Shown piece after piece: positions 9,538 through 18,387 of a stretch of 64,000 nucleotides of DNA. Each line of letters opens with the position of its first letter. Position 1 is the first letter of the stretch. The notes under the pieces are model-generated. The model saw nothing but the letters and a program-made list of their open reading frames with translations. It was not told the origin of the DNA and did not search any database. Where the stretch lies: assembly GCF_010728325.1 (NCBI RefSeq), contig NZ_AP022570.1:2852001-2916000 (forward strand), written 5' to 3'. The DNA comes from Mycolicibacterium poriferae (GTDB lineage Bacteria > Actinomycetota > Actinomycetes > Mycobacteriales > Mycobacteriaceae). The translations under genes were made by a program, and so were the position numbers.

Positions 9538-9939
9538 TCAGCGGGGAACGTCGCCGTCGGACCCGTCAGAGCCATGTTGCGGCGCCACCGGGGTCGCGCC
9601 AGCGATCGCCGGGCGCTCCGCGGTAGGAAACAGCGGGATGCGGCGGCGCGAGTCGTAGCGGCGCGGTTCTTCGGCGCGGCGGGGTGGCCGGTCGTTGGCG
9701 ATCAACACTGCCATCCACGGCAGCGGAATCGAGGCGACGATGATGGCCAGCGAGATGAGGCCGTTGTGCCACACGCTGTAAGCCACCGCGGCGAGGATGA
9801 GTGCAGGAATTCGGAAGGACATCAGCGTGAGGTACTTACGTACCCGCTGGCGGTGCTGGTCCTCGTAGGCGGGGGCGGCCTGAGTGATCAGAACAGGGCG
9901 ACCGTCGTCATCGAAACCCAGCTCTTGGCCGTGTTTCAT
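9538..9939 (-). CDS. DUF3099 small membrane protein (Rv2709-like)
   Basis: 133-residue protein conserved in actinobacteria. A soluble N-terminus (GFDDDGRPVLITQAAPAYED) precedes two closely spaced membrane helices (FRIPALILAAVAYSVWH and LISLAIIVASIPLPWMAVLI) and a basic, proline-rich tail, probably cytoplasmic. The DUF3099 domain covers both helices. Start choice is uncertain: ATG 9939 gives MKHGQELGF, but GGAGGT abuts it directly; ATG 9957 would add six residues. No function is known. Confidence 0.7.
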   Translation of the reverse strand: MKHGQELGFDDDGRPVLITQAAPAYEDQHRQRVRKYLTLMSFRIPALILAAVAYSVWHNGLISLAIIVASIPLPWMAVLIANDRPPRRAEEPRRYDSRRRIPLFPTAERPAIAGATPVAPQHGSDGSDGDVPR

Positions 9940-10004
9940 ACCTCCACTGTTCCACACATCGGTCCCGGCGTGCCGGTCGCATTTCTTACCGTTCCGTGGC
10001 CAGG

Positions 10005-10010
10005 CAGAAT
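10005..10010 (+). promoter_or_regulatory. -10 element of a probable leaderless transcript
   Basis: CAGAAT lies exactly six bases before ATG 10017, and no ribosome binding site is visible. This spacing is that of leaderless mycobacterial transcripts, in which transcription begins at the start codon. Confidence 0.45.
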
Positions 10011-10016
10011 GGACGC

Positions 10017-10253
10017 ATGCAGACCCAGACGATCGAGCGCACCGACACCGACGAACGCGTCGACGACGGGACAGACGACGACGCTCCGAAGTTCTTCCAC
10101 TACGTCAAGAAGGACAAGATCGCCGAAAGTGCCGTCATGGGCACGCATGTCGTCGCGCTGTGCGGTGAGGTGTTCCCGGTGACCAAGTCGGCCAAGCCGG
10201 GATCGCCGGTATGTCCTGACTGCAAGAAGATCTACGAGCAGCTCAAGAAGTAG
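10017..10253 (+). CDS. DUF3039 small zinc-binding-like protein (Rv2708c-like)
   Basis: 78-residue soluble protein. A threonine/aspartate-rich N-terminus is followed by the conserved DUF3039 core FFHYVKKDKIAESAVMGTHV, then ALCGEVFPVTKSAKPGSPVC and PDCKKIYEQL. Single cysteines in ALCGE and a CPDC pair suggest a zinc site with the nearby histidines. ATG 10017 seems to be the first base of a leaderless mRNA. It overlaps the 3' end of the BrkB gene on the other strand by 11 bp. Function unknown. Confidence 0.75.
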   Translation: MQTQTIERTDTDERVDDGTDDDAPKFFHYVKKDKIAESAVMGTHVVALCGEVFPVTKSAKPGSPVCPDCKKIYEQLKK

Positions 10254-11289
10254 CGTCCCGCTCGGTGACTGCGCCGGATCCCTGACCGAGCTCGTCGGCG
10301 AACACGCCGGCGGTGTCGTCGGGGAGGAGCCCACCCTCGGGCACCGGTGCGGGGCGCCGCGCCGCGGTCAGGGTGTCGGCCTTGGTGGCCATCCAGCGGC
10401 GGACACGGTTGGCGTGCGTGTGTGGCGCGGGGAATTCCTCCTCGATCGCCGCATTCAGTTCGGCGCCGATCATGATCGCGAAGCCGAGGAAGAACGCGAA
10501 CAGCAGGAACGCGATGGGGGTGGCCAGAGCTCCGTACGTGTAGCCGGTGCTGGTGATCCAGGTGAGGTAGATGCGCAGACCCACCGTGGCCAGCAGGAAC
10601 ACCACGGTGGCCAGGACCGAGCCGTACAGCAGCCGGTGTGAGGGCAGCGGTCGGGGTAGCGAAACGCGGTACAGGACGTTCACCGCCACGATGAACGTCA
10701 GGATCAGCACCGGGTAATAGCCGAACCGCAGGAAATGGTCCCAGCTGTCGGGGATGTACTCGGCGATCTTGCGGGGGCCCAGCGCAATGAACGGCGCCGT
10801 GACAATCGCTCCGACCAGCATGATCACGTACAGGCCGAGCGCATAGAAACGCTGCCGGACGGGGTGGCGCAGCGGCGTCTGATCATGGGCCTCGGTGATC
10901 GAGTCGACGAAGGCCGAAATCGCCGACGAGCCGGCCCACAGCGAGATGACGAACCCCAACGAGACCACCTCGCCGCGAGCCCCGGCGACGATGTCGCGCA
11001 CCGTCGGCTCGATGATCTCGCTGGTGACGTTGGGGGAGAAGAACCGGCTGGCCGTGTTGATCAGCTGATCCTGGATCACCGGCAAGGTGTCGGGTCCGAA
11101 CAGCGGGGCGATGTACGCCAGGCTGCCCAGCATGCCCAACAGCAGCGGCGGCAGCGACAACGCGCACCAGAACGCTGCCTGAGCTGACTCCGAGAAGATC
11201 GAGTCATCCCAGCTTTTGCCGAGCGTTCGGCGGGTGATGTGCCGGATGTGGTGGCGCGAAGGTCGCTGCCGCGTCGACTGGTCACTCAT
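10243..11289 (-). CDS. YihY/BrkB-family inner-membrane protein (Rv2707-like)
   Basis: 348-residue polytopic membrane protein of the BrkB/YihY family. About six helices are visible, for example FWCALSLPPLLLGMLGSLAYI, VSLGFVISLWAGSSAISAFV, ALGLYVIMLVGAIVTAPFIA and YGSVLATVVFLLATVGLRIY (each quoted in part). Family motifs WAGSSAISAF and YTYGALATPIAFLLF are present. The family was once annotated as ribonuclease BN in error; its role is unproven. The soluble C-terminus is charged. Confidence 0.8.
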   Translation of the reverse strand: MSDQSTRQRPSRHHIRHITRRTLGKSWDDSIFSESAQAAFWCALSLPPLLLGMLGSLAYIAPLFGPDTLPVIQDQLINTASRFFSPNVTSEIIEPTVRDIVAGARGEVVSLGFVISLWAGSSAISAFVDSITEAHDQTPLRHPVRQRFYALGLYVIMLVGAIVTAPFIALGPRKIAEYIPDSWDHFLRFGYYPVLILTFIVAVNVLYRVSLPRPLPSHRLLYGSVLATVVFLLATVGLRIYLTWITSTGYTYGALATPIAFLLFAFFLGFAIMIGAELNAAIEEEFPAPHTHANRVRRWMATKADTLTAARRPAPVPEGGLLPDDTAGVFADELGQGSGAVTERDATS

Positions 11290-11317
11290 GACCAGTCCAG
11301 CATTACTGATGGGCCCG

Positions 11318-11509
11318 TTAGGGCTCCAGCGGGCTCACCTCTAGCACGGCTGCCAGCTCGACCAGCTTCGCCTCGTGTTCGTTGGCGTGGTGCTGGCAGA
11401 ACAGCAGTTCGGCTCCCGAGGGGAGCTTCGCCCGCACTCGGGCTGCAGCGCCACACCGATCGCAGCGGTCAGCCTTGGTGAGTTCGGGACTGGTGATCGT
11501 TGCGGTCAT
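11318..11509 (-). CDS. Small Cys-rich conserved actinobacterial protein
   Basis: 63-residue protein with a CDRCGAAARV pair and a FCQHHANEH pair, which together look like a single treble-clef or ribbon zinc site. Actinobacteria widely carry such short proteins in the sigA-sigB neighbourhood (DUF7455-type, from memory). A GGAGGTGCC site precedes the start at 11509. Possible roles include RNA polymerase or ribosome association, but nothing in the sequence decides this. Confidence 0.7.
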   Translation of the reverse strand: MTATITSPELTKADRCDRCGAAARVRAKLPSGAELLFCQHHANEHEAKLVELAAVLEVSPLEP

Positions 11510-11653
11510 GGCACCTCCATTGGGGGTAGCTACGTGCTTCCACTCTGTCAGACGCTTGCGGTTCCGGCCTTGTTCCCCGGGGGTTTACGGGTGTGTCGTG
11601 TCTCACCGGTCTCTGTGTTGCGACAGTGTGCCGTGGGCGGTATTGCCTTGAAT

Positions 11654-12022
11654 GTGGTTTCCGACGCCGGCGTCCTCGTCCATTTGTGCACCCGTGACGA
11701 CTGGCGGATTGCCCAGCAGTCAGGAGCACACCGGCCCGACTCGTTGGACGAAATCGGCTTTGTTCATCTGTCCACACCTGAGCAGGTTCACCTTCCGGCC
11801 AACCGGCTGTACTCCGGTCGCACGGATCTGATGCTGCTTCGCATCGATGCCGCACGCCTCTCCTCTCCGGTCCGGTGGGAACCCGGTGTGCCGGGCGACC
11901 CTGGAGAGATGGTGTTCCCGCATTTGTACGGCGCACTGCCCGTCGCGGCTGTGATAAGCGTCACTCCCTACCTGCCGGATGCCGACGGGAGCTTCCCCGC
12001 GACGCGCGCGACCCACGACTAG
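11654..12022 (+). CDS. DUF952 family protein
   Basis: 122-residue soluble protein whose whole length fits DUF952. Signatures are LVHLCTRDDWRIAQQSG, GFVHLSTPEQVHLPANRLY and MVFPHLYGALPVAAVISV. The fold is related to ADP-ribosyltransferase-like proteins, but the enzymatic role of DUF952 is not established. GTG 11654 is chosen because it precedes the conserved VSDAGVLVHLC; TTG 11648 is an alternative. No strong ribosome site is seen. Confidence 0.75.
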   Translation: MVSDAGVLVHLCTRDDWRIAQQSGAHRPDSLDEIGFVHLSTPEQVHLPANRLYSGRTDLMLLRIDAARLSSPVRWEPGVPGDPGEMVFPHLYGALPVAAVISVTPYLPDADGSFPATRATHD

Positions 12023-12131
12023 TTCGCCGTCGGGAACTGCACGGGTCGTCGGCGATCTCGTCCGGTGTGGCTCCGCGCGAGTGCCGAGGGGATGGTCACG
12101 CGCGCTGACGAACTCAATACACTGACCGCCT

Positions 12132-12914
12132 GTGGGGATCTTGTTCGGATTTGCGCCGTGGATCGTGTACTGGGTACTCGTCGGCAACGTGCCGTTCGCG
12201 ACGGCTGTGCTTGTGGCGCTGGGGGTGGCGATCGCGGCGTTCGTCGTGGCACGCGTCAGCGATTCCCCGGGGCGCACGCTCGAAGTCGGCGCGGTGGTGA
12301 CGTTCGTGATCTTGGCGGGGCTGACGTTCACGCTCGACCAAGCGTTCATGGAGCGCTGGATGCAACCGCTGAGCAACGCCGGAATCTTCCTGGTCGCGTT
12401 GATCAGCGCACTCATCGGCCGTCCGTTCGTGCGGGAGTTCGCCGTAGTGGGACAGCCGAAGGAGGTCATCGAGAGCGAGCCCTTCGAACGCATCACTGCG
12501 GTGCTGACCTGGATCTGGATCGCCGCATTCGGTGGCATGACGGTCTCCTCGGCGGTTCCGCCGCTGATCCAGGGCGACGCCACCATCCTCGACACCCGCA
12601 CCCCGCTGTCGTTCGTCTGCTACTGGGTGGTGCCGTTCACCCTGCTGGGGCTTGCTGCCTTGCTGACCCGGCTACTGCCGGACCGGATGGTGCCGCCGGA
12701 AGAGGAGATCGTCCGCAAGACCACCTTCGTGGCCTTCGCCGAAGCCGAGATCGACCAGTTGATGTACCTGGCGACCGAGCATGCCAACCGCGAGGTGGGC
12801 GCCGGTAAGGAGGCCTACGACATTCGGATCGGCGGGAAGGGTGTCCCGCTGGTCGGTGACGAGACCCGCGAATCCTGGCCGTCGACGTACAAGGTGCGCG
12901 ACCGCAAACGCTGA
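12132..12914 (+). CDS. Uncharacterised integral membrane protein
   Basis: 260-residue protein I cannot place in a named family. The first ~180 residues hold about six hydrophobic segments (GFAPWIVYWVLVGNVPF, TAVLVALGVAIAAFVVA, VVTFVILAGLTFTL, GIFLVALISALIG, VLTWIWIAAFGGMTVSSAV and FVCYWVVPFTLLGLAALL). A hydrophilic C-terminus (~185-260) with KTTFVAFAEAEIDQLMYL resembles the tail of intracellular septation A-like proteins. GTG 12132 follows TACACT by eight bases, so the transcript may be leaderless or nearly so. Confidence 0.6.
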   Translation: MGILFGFAPWIVYWVLVGNVPFATAVLVALGVAIAAFVVARVSDSPGRTLEVGAVVTFVILAGLTFTLDQAFMERWMQPLSNAGIFLVALISALIGRPFVREFAVVGQPKEVIESEPFERITAVLTWIWIAAFGGMTVSSAVPPLIQGDATILDTRTPLSFVCYWVVPFTLLGLAALLTRLLPDRMVPPEEEIVRKTTFVAFAEAEIDQLMYLATEHANREVGAGKEAYDIRIGGKGVPLVGDETRESWPSTYKVRDRKR

Positions 12915-13031
12915 CCGCGCCGGCCCGGGCCACTCGCCGTCAAAACTCACGGTCCACCTATTGACCGTTCTGCTGATTTGCCATGTTAGATTCCAGCTAA
13001 TTCATGTATCCAAGCAGACGGGGGCCTGCGC

Positions 13032-14714
13032 ATGGTTCATCGACAGGGCAACATCGGCCAGACGGTCCGCAACGGTCGTCCGGGGCACCGGCGGGCAACT
13101 CCGGCAGCCGTCGGTGGCGGGGGCGCGACGATGCTCGCTTTCGGTTTGCTGGTCGGCGTGCACACCAATGCGGCAACCCCGGTGGAACGGGCGGTCGTGC
13201 TCGCCTCGTTCGATTCGGTGATGATCCCGAATTCTCCTCTTGACGAGGAACTTTGGTGGTTCGGCCGTTCCGGCTCGCACCGCTCGGAGAGTCCAGAGGC
13301 CCCTCGCCTCACCTACGCCGACGCGGCGGTCGCCCGGCCCATGATCGGTCCGGGTGGTTGGCTGATCGGCAACGGCGAAGACGCCGCTGAGGACTGCGCG
13401 GGGTTGGCGTGCAACGGCCGAGCGGGCGGACTGCTGTGGGGCGACGGCGGAAACGGCGCGCGCGGTGGCAAAGGTGGCAACGGCGGACTCTTTGGCGGGA
13501 ACGGCGGGCGCGGGGGAGACGGCGTGCTCCCCGGCCAGAACGGGGGAGACGGCGGTAGCGCCGGATTCCTGGCTCTGGTCGGCGACGGTGGTGACGGCGG
13601 CAACGGCGCGGACGGTGCGCTGGGCATCCGGGGCGGCGACGGGGGAGCCGGTGGGTCGGCCGGCCTGCTGTACGGCGACGGCGGTGACGGCGGCGATGGA
13701 GGCGCGGGTGGTTCCGGGCTCGACGGGATGAATCCGGCAGCCGCCGGACAGGCTCGCGCCGGCAACCCGAACTACCTCGGCTCCACCGGCCTGCCGTACT
13801 CCAACACCGTGCATGACGGCACCTTGCTCGGCCGCGACGGCGGACAGGGTGCTGACGGCGCCGTCGGCTCGAACCAATCCGGTGGTGCCGGCGGTCAGGG
13901 CCAGGGCACCACTCCGTGGTTCAGCGCGCCTCACACGTTCAACGTCAGCGGATCCGGTGGCGCGGGTGGGACCGGCGCCGGCGGAGGAGTCGGCGGTGAC
14001 GGCGGCAATGCCGGCCTTGCGCAAGGTGTTTCGCCGGCCACCGCGGTGTTCGGGGGTGCCGGCGGTAATGGCGGCAACGGCGGTACCGGGGCGCGCGGCG
14101 GAAACGGCGGGGCCGGCGGTGCGGTGAACGTCGGTTCCAGCACGGTGGCATTCGGTGGACCGGGTGGTACCGGTGGGTCCGGCGGCACCGGAGCGGCCGG
14201 TGCGACCGGTATGGGCGGCGGCAACGGCGGTGACGGCGGACGAGGTGGCGCCCGTAGCGGTGATGGCGGCTCGGGTGGAGTAGGTGGCGCGGGCGGTACC
14301 GGCGGTGCGGGCGCCGTCGGCGGTGACGGCGGCTCCGGCGGATCGGGTGGTGCTGACGTCTCGGATGCCGACACCCGTTCGGTCACCGGCGGCGACGGAG
14401 GTGACGGCGGATCGGGCGGCACGGGTGGCGTCGGCGGTGACGGCGGCCCCGGCGGGACCGGCGGAAAAGGCGGCCTCGGCGGTTCGGAGGCCGGTACGGC
14501 GGGCCGCGACGGCGCTTCTGGTGAGACCGGACGCGGTGGCGCCGGGGGCGCAGGCGGCCACGGCGGCGGCGGTGGCGCGTCGGGTGACGGCACGACCGGC
14601 TCGGCGGGGTCGGCAGGGTCGTCGGGCAGCGCCGGCGCGGGCAGCAAGGGCGGCTCAGGTGGTGCGGGTGGCGCCGGCGGAGCGGGCGCGCCCGGCGGTG
14701 ACTCCCAGGACTGA
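13032..14714 (+). CDS. PGRS-like glycine-rich protein lacking a PE domain
   Basis: 560 residues. The N-terminal ~50 residues contain a hydrophobic stretch (GATMLAFGLLVGVHTNAATP) that could serve as a signal or anchor. Residues ~100-130 carry the PE_PGRS hallmark GPGGWLIGNGEDAAEDCAG and then NGRAGGLLWGDGGNG. From ~130 to the end the protein is almost continuous GGxGGxGG repeat, interrupted by a non-repetitive insert (~235-290) and TPWFSAPHTFNVSG. No PE motif precedes it and no PE/PPE gene is adjacent. GTP-rich repeats in the DNA make its length likely to vary between strains. Surface location is inferred from PE_PGRS behaviour. Confidence 0.75.
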   Translation: MVHRQGNIGQTVRNGRPGHRRATPAAVGGGGATMLAFGLLVGVHTNAATPVERAVVLASFDSVMIPNSPLDEELWWFGRSGSHRSESPEAPRLTYADAAVARPMIGPGGWLIGNGEDAAEDCAGLACNGRAGGLLWGDGGNGARGGKGGNGGLFGGNGGRGGDGVLPGQNGGDGGSAGFLALVGDGGDGGNGADGALGIRGGDGGAGGSAGLLYGDGGDGGDGGAGGSGLDGMNPAAAGQARAGNPNYLGSTGLPYSNTVHDGTLLGRDGGQGADGAVGSNQSGGAGGQGQGTTPWFSAPHTFNVSGSGGAGGTGAGGGVGGDGGNAGLAQGVSPATAVFGGAGGNGGNGGTGARGGNGGAGGAVNVGSSTVAFGGPGGTGGSGGTGAAGATGMGGGNGGDGGRGGARSGDGGSGGVGGAGGTGGAGAVGGDGGSGGSGGADVSDADTRSVTGGDGGDGGSGGTGGVGGDGGPGGTGGKGGLGGSEAGTAGRDGASGETGRGGAGGAGGHGGGGGASGDGTTGSAGSAGSSGSAGAGSKGGSGGAGGAGGAGAPGGDSQD

Positions 14715-14847
14715 GCCGCACGTCGCCGCCCCGCAGGAGCTCGCATACCGGCGGGGTGCTCGAGTTGACAGCTCGGTGCGCGTGCCGACAGGCAGGCCCG
14801 ATCGCCGCGACGCCGGCGGTAGGTGCCCTGCGGTTAGGTGCTTTTCG

Positions 14848-14867
14848 AGCCCCGCGGTCGGCGGGCT
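14848..14867. terminator. Weak hairpin between convergent PGRS-like gene and sigA
   Basis: A short GC-rich inverted repeat (CCCGC/GCGGG core with a bulge) lies in the 180-bp gap where the PGRS-like gene and sigA converge. It has no real T run on either strand, so it may act as a bidirectional or intrinsic-like terminator only weakly. Confidence 0.3.
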
Positions 14868-14895
14868 TTCCGATCCGGCGGTCGTCGCCGGACTG

Positions 14896-16389
14896 CTAGT
14901 CCAGGTAGTCGCGCAGGACCTGAGAACGGCTCGGGTGCCGCAACTTCGACATGGTCTTCGATTCGATCTGGCGGATCCGTTCCCGCGTCACGCCGTAGAC
15001 CTGACCGATCTCGTCGAGGGTGCGGGGCTGGCCGTCGGTGAGGCCGAACCGCAGGCGCACCACACCGGCTTCGCGCTCCGAGAGCGTCTCCAGCACTGAC
15101 TGCAGCTGATCCTGCAGCAGCGTGAAGGACACCGCGTCGACGGCCACCACGGCTTCGCTGTCCTCGATGAAGTCACCGAGTTGCGAATCGCCTTCGTCGC
15201 CGATGGTCTGGTCCAGCGAGATCGGCTCACGCGCGTACTGCTGGATCTCCAGCACCTTCTCCGGCGTGATGTCCATCTCCTTGGCCAGTTCCTCCGGAGT
15301 GGGCTCGCGGCCCAGGTCCTGGAGCAACTCGCGCTGGATTCGGCCCAGCTTGTTGATGACCTCCACCATGTGCACGGGGATGCGGATGGTGCGGGCCTGG
15401 TCGGCCATCGCGCGGGTGATCGCCTGCCGGATCCACCAGGTCGCGTACGTCGAGAACTTGTAGCCCTTGGTGTAGTCGAACTTCTCGACGGCGCGGATGA
15501 GACCCAGGTTGCCCTCCTGGATCAGATCCAGGAACGCCATGCCGCGGCCGGTGTAGCGCTTGGCCAGCGACACCACGAGCCGCAGGTTCGCCTCGAGCAG
15601 GTGGTTCTTCGCCCGGTCGCCGTCCCGGCAGATCCACATCATGTCGCGACGCTGGGCGGCCGGCAGCTTCTCACCCTTGTCGGTGAGCTCGGCCATCAGT
15701 TGGGTGGCGTACAGGCCGGCCTCGATGCGCTTGGCGAGCTCGACCTCTTCCTCGGCGTTGAGCAGCGCCACCTTGCCGATCTGCTTGAGGTAGGCCCGCA
15801 CGGAATCGGCCGAGGCAGTGAGCTCGGCGTCCTTGCGTGCCTGACGCAGCGCCTCGGATTCCTCTTCGTCCCAGACGAAGTCACCGGAAGCCTTGTCCTT
15901 CTCGGAGGGCTCGGCGATCTCGTCGTCCTCGGTGGCCTCGTCGGGCTTCGCTACCTTGGCCGCGGCTTTCTTCGCGGGCTCGGCGACACCCTCAGCGGCG
16001 TCGTCGTCACCGTCGTCGGAGTCCTCACCGTCGTCGGAGTCGTCCGAATCGTCGGAATCCTCGTCGACCTCGATGTCCTCGAGGTCGAGGTCTTCGTCGA
16101 CGTCGAGCTCCTCGCCGGGCTCGGCGTCCAGATCGTCGTCGCTGTCGACCTCCGTGCCGGTCAGCTCGTCGTCGACGACACCGCCCTCGGCGGACGCGGC
16201 CTTCTTGCCCCGGCCTGCGGGTGTGTCACCCTTCGCTCCGGCTTTCTTTGCGGGGGCGCGCTTGGCTGCCTTCTTCGCCGGTGCCGACCCGTTCGCCGAC
16301 TTGGTGGGGGATGCCTTCTTGGCGGTGGTCTTGGTGGCGGTGCGCTTCACCGGCTCTTCAGTGGCCGGGCTCGCCTTTGTCGCTGCCAC
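14896..16389 (-). CDS. sigA: Principal RNA polymerase sigma factor SigA
   Basis: 497-residue housekeeping sigma factor. The N-terminus is a lysine/alanine-rich basic segment (~1-65, repeated AKKA-type motifs) followed by a very acidic stretch (~70-140, runs of DSDDSDD and [13 protein letters not shown]). Region 1.2 ([16 protein letters not shown]), region 2.3-2.4 ([20 protein letters not shown]), region 3 and region 4.2 ([19 protein letters not shown]) follow. The mycobacterial protein is of similar size with the same basic/acidic leader. The start at 16389 gives MAATKASPA. It is preceded by about 200 bp after ppgK that should hold its promoter. Confidence 0.97.
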   Translation of the reverse strand: MAATKASPATEEPVKRTATKTTAKKASPTKSANGSAPAKKAAKRAPAKKAGAKGDTPAGRGKKAASAEGGVVDDELTGTEVDSDDDLDAEPGEELDVDEDLDLEDIEVDEDSDDSDDSDDGEDSDDGDDDAAEGVAEPAKKAAAKVAKPDEATEDDEIAEPSEKDKASGDFVWDEEESEALRQARKDAELTASADSVRAYLKQIGKVALLNAEEEVELAKRIEAGLYATQLMAELTDKGEKLPAAQRRDMMWICRDGDRAKNHLLEANLRLVVSLAKRYTGRGMAFLDLIQEGNLGLIRAVEKFDYTKGYKFSTYATWWIRQAITRAMADQARTIRIPVHMVEVINKLGRIQRELLQDLGREPTPEELAKEMDITPEKVLEIQQYAREPISLDQTIGDEGDSQLGDFIEDSEAVVAVDAVSFTLLQDQLQSVLETLSEREAGVVRLRFGLTDGQPRTLDEIGQVYGVTRERIRQIESKTMSKLRHPSRSQVLRDYLD

Positions 16390-16595
16390 GTACAGCCTTT
16401 CGGTCGTGAGGTTCTCGGCGCACGCAGGGGCGCAACCGAAGAGTGTCGGCTATGTCGATGTCGGCGTCGATCTCAACTCGGGATGCTTTGCCGCTCTCGG
16501 GGTGGGCGGCCGCCGACGACCATTGTAACGACTGTGTGTGCCCTCGCCGCGCCCAGCGGCAAATTTGACGTGTCCGCTTGCCCGGAAACGAGGGG

Positions 16596-17387
16596 TTACC
16601 GTCCGGTAGCGGTGACGTCGACGTCGGCGGCCATCGCGGCCCCGACGATGCCGGCGGTGTTCTGCAGTGCCGCGGCCACCACGGGGGTGCGGTTCTTCAG
16701 CAGCGGCACCCATTTGTCGGCCTTGCGGCTGATGCCGCCGCCGGCGATGAACAGATCCGGCCAAATCGCATTCTCGATGGCCACCAGCACTTTCGTGACC
16801 TCCTCGGTCCAGCGCTCGTAGCTCCAGTCCTTGCGTTCCTTGACCGAGCTCGCGGCGCGGTGCTCGGCTTCCTTGCCGCCGACCTCGAGGTGGCCGAACT
16901 CGGTGTTCGGCAGCAGCACACCGCTGTGGATCACCGCCGATCCGATCCCCGTGCCGAACGTCAGCAACACGATGACCCCGGTGTTGTCGCGGCCGGCACC
17001 GAACTTCTCCTCGGCGAGTCCCGCGGCGTCGGCGTCGTTGAGAACGGTGACCTGCTGCCCGTCCAACGCGCCGCCGATGACCTCCTTGGCGTTGAGACCG
17101 ATCCAGCCCTTGTCGACGTTGGCGGCCGTCCACACGACGCCGTCGGCGACGACGCCGGGATATGTCACCCCGAGCGGTCCGTCCCAGCCGAAGTGGGCGA
17201 CCACCTCGGCGATGGTTTTCGCGACCGCGTCGGGCGTGGCGGGCTGGGGTGTCGCCAGCTTGAACCGGTCGCCGATCAACTGACCGGAGTCCAGGTCGAC
17301 GATGCCGCCCTTGACGCCGCTGCCACCGACGTCGATCCCGAATCCGCGGCGGGGGGATCCGGTGGCCGGGGACTCGGTGCCGGTCAT
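16596..17387 (-). CDS. ppgK: Polyphosphate glucokinase
   Basis: 263-residue ROK-family kinase that phosphorylates glucose with polyphosphate or ATP. The phosphate-binding loop GFGIDVGGSGVKGGIVD is at ~16-32 and the second in VIVLLTFGTGIGSAVI. The catalytic aspartate lies in VLNDADAAGLAE, and the glucose-binding TEFGHLEVGGKEAEHRA segment follows. C-terminal LFIAGGGISRKADKWVP closes the adenosine region. Length and motifs match M. tuberculosis PpgK (Rv2702). It sits just upstream of sigA. Confidence 0.95.
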   Translation of the reverse strand: MTGTESPATGSPRRGFGIDVGGSGVKGGIVDLDSGQLIGDRFKLATPQPATPDAVAKTIAEVVAHFGWDGPLGVTYPGVVADGVVWTAANVDKGWIGLNAKEVIGGALDGQQVTVLNDADAAGLAEEKFGAGRDNTGVIVLLTFGTGIGSAVIHSGVLLPNTEFGHLEVGGKEAEHRAASSVKERKDWSYERWTEEVTKVLVAIENAIWPDLFIAGGGISRKADKWVPLLKNRTPVVAAALQNTAGIVGAAMAADVDVTATGR

Positions 17388-17515
17388 GCGAGCTCCTCTG
17401 CGCAGATGGGCTGCTGAGCAGCCGGGGCGCTTGACACATTAACGGCTCGCGGGTGGCCATGTGGCGCGGTGGTGCCTGTCTCCCGTCCAGTCGGCGGATG
17501 TGTTGCGATGGCTTC

Positions 17516-18385
17516 GTGACGACACACCTCGGGCCCGACGATCCCGCCACGCTGAGATCAGTGGCCGAGCAGCTCGCCGGCGAGGCGGCGGCCTACGTCC
17601 GCCGGCGGCGCAGCGAGGTCTTCGGGTCTGGGGCTTCCTCGGCCCGGCAGCAGGATGCGGTGCGCGCCAAGAGCACCCCCACCGACCCCGTCACCGTCGT
17701 CGACACCGAAACCGAGCGGTTGCTGCGCGACCGGCTTGCCGAGCTGCGTCCGGGAGAGGCGATCCTGGGTGAGGAAGAAGGCGGGCCCGGCCCCGGCAGC
17801 GACCCCGCGGGCGCTGGTCGGCTCACCTGGGTGCTGGACCCCATCGACGGCACCGTGAACTTCATGTACGGCATCGAGGCGTATGCGGTGTCGGTCGGGG
17901 TGCAGCGCGACGGTGTCTCGGTGGCCGGAGCGGTCGCCGATGTGGCCGCGGGGGCGGTCTACTCAGCGGCCTCGGGCGGCGGCGCGCGGGTGGTCCGCGA
18001 CGGTGCCGTGACGGCGCTGCAGTGCAGCGCGGCCGCCGAGCTGTCGATGGCGCTGGTGGGTACCGGCTTCGCCTACGACCGTGACCGCAGGATGCGCCAG
18101 GGCCGGGTGGTGGCCGAGCTTCTTCCCGAGGTGCGGGACCTGCGGCGCATCGGGTCCTGCGCGCTGGACCTGTGCATGGTGGCCGCGGGCCGCCTCGATG
18201 CCTATTTCGAGGAGGGGGTGCACGTGTGGGACTGGGCGGCCGCAGCGCTGATCGCCGCGGAGGCCGGCGCACACGTGCGGACGGCCACCACGCCGGACGG
18301 TGCCGGTTTCGTCGTCGCCGCCGCGCCCGGACTCGGTGCGGTGTTCGAGGGTGCGCTGGAACGCTGCGGAGTGGTCTCCCGCTGA
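17516..18385 (+). CDS. suhB: Inositol-1-monophosphatase SuhB
   Basis: 289-residue Mg2+-dependent, Li+-sensitive-type phosphatase supplying inositol for phosphatidylinositol and mycothiol. The metal-binding Glu lies in AILGEEEGGPG, the signature is WVLDPIDGTVNFMYGI, and the C-terminal WDWAAAALIAAEAGA closes the active site. GTG 17516 gives VTTHLGPDD and a length nearly equal to the M. tuberculosis protein; in-frame codons at 17453 and 17498 would add a non-conserved extension. It converges with cei, two bases apart. Confidence 0.92.
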   Translation: MTTHLGPDDPATLRSVAEQLAGEAAAYVRRRRSEVFGSGASSARQQDAVRAKSTPTDPVTVVDTETERLLRDRLAELRPGEAILGEEEGGPGPGSDPAGAGRLTWVLDPIDGTVNFMYGIEAYAVSVGVQRDGVSVAGAVADVAAGAVYSAASGGGARVVRDGAVTALQCSAAAELSMALVGTGFAYDRDRRMRQGRVVAELLPEVRDLRRIGSCALDLCMVAAGRLDAYFEEGVHVWDWAAAALIAAEAGAHVRTATTPDGAGFVVAAAPGLGAVFEGALERCGVVSR

Positions 18386-18387
18386 GC

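Noticed and set aside
13002..14561. 519-codon minus-strand frame opposite the PGRS-like gene
   Set aside because: Ala/Thr/Gly-rich mirror of the glycine repeats with no independent start signal.
14729..14756. CCCCGC...GCGGGG inverted repeat after the PGRS-like gene
   Set aside because: Loop of 16 nt and no T run; not convincing as a terminator.
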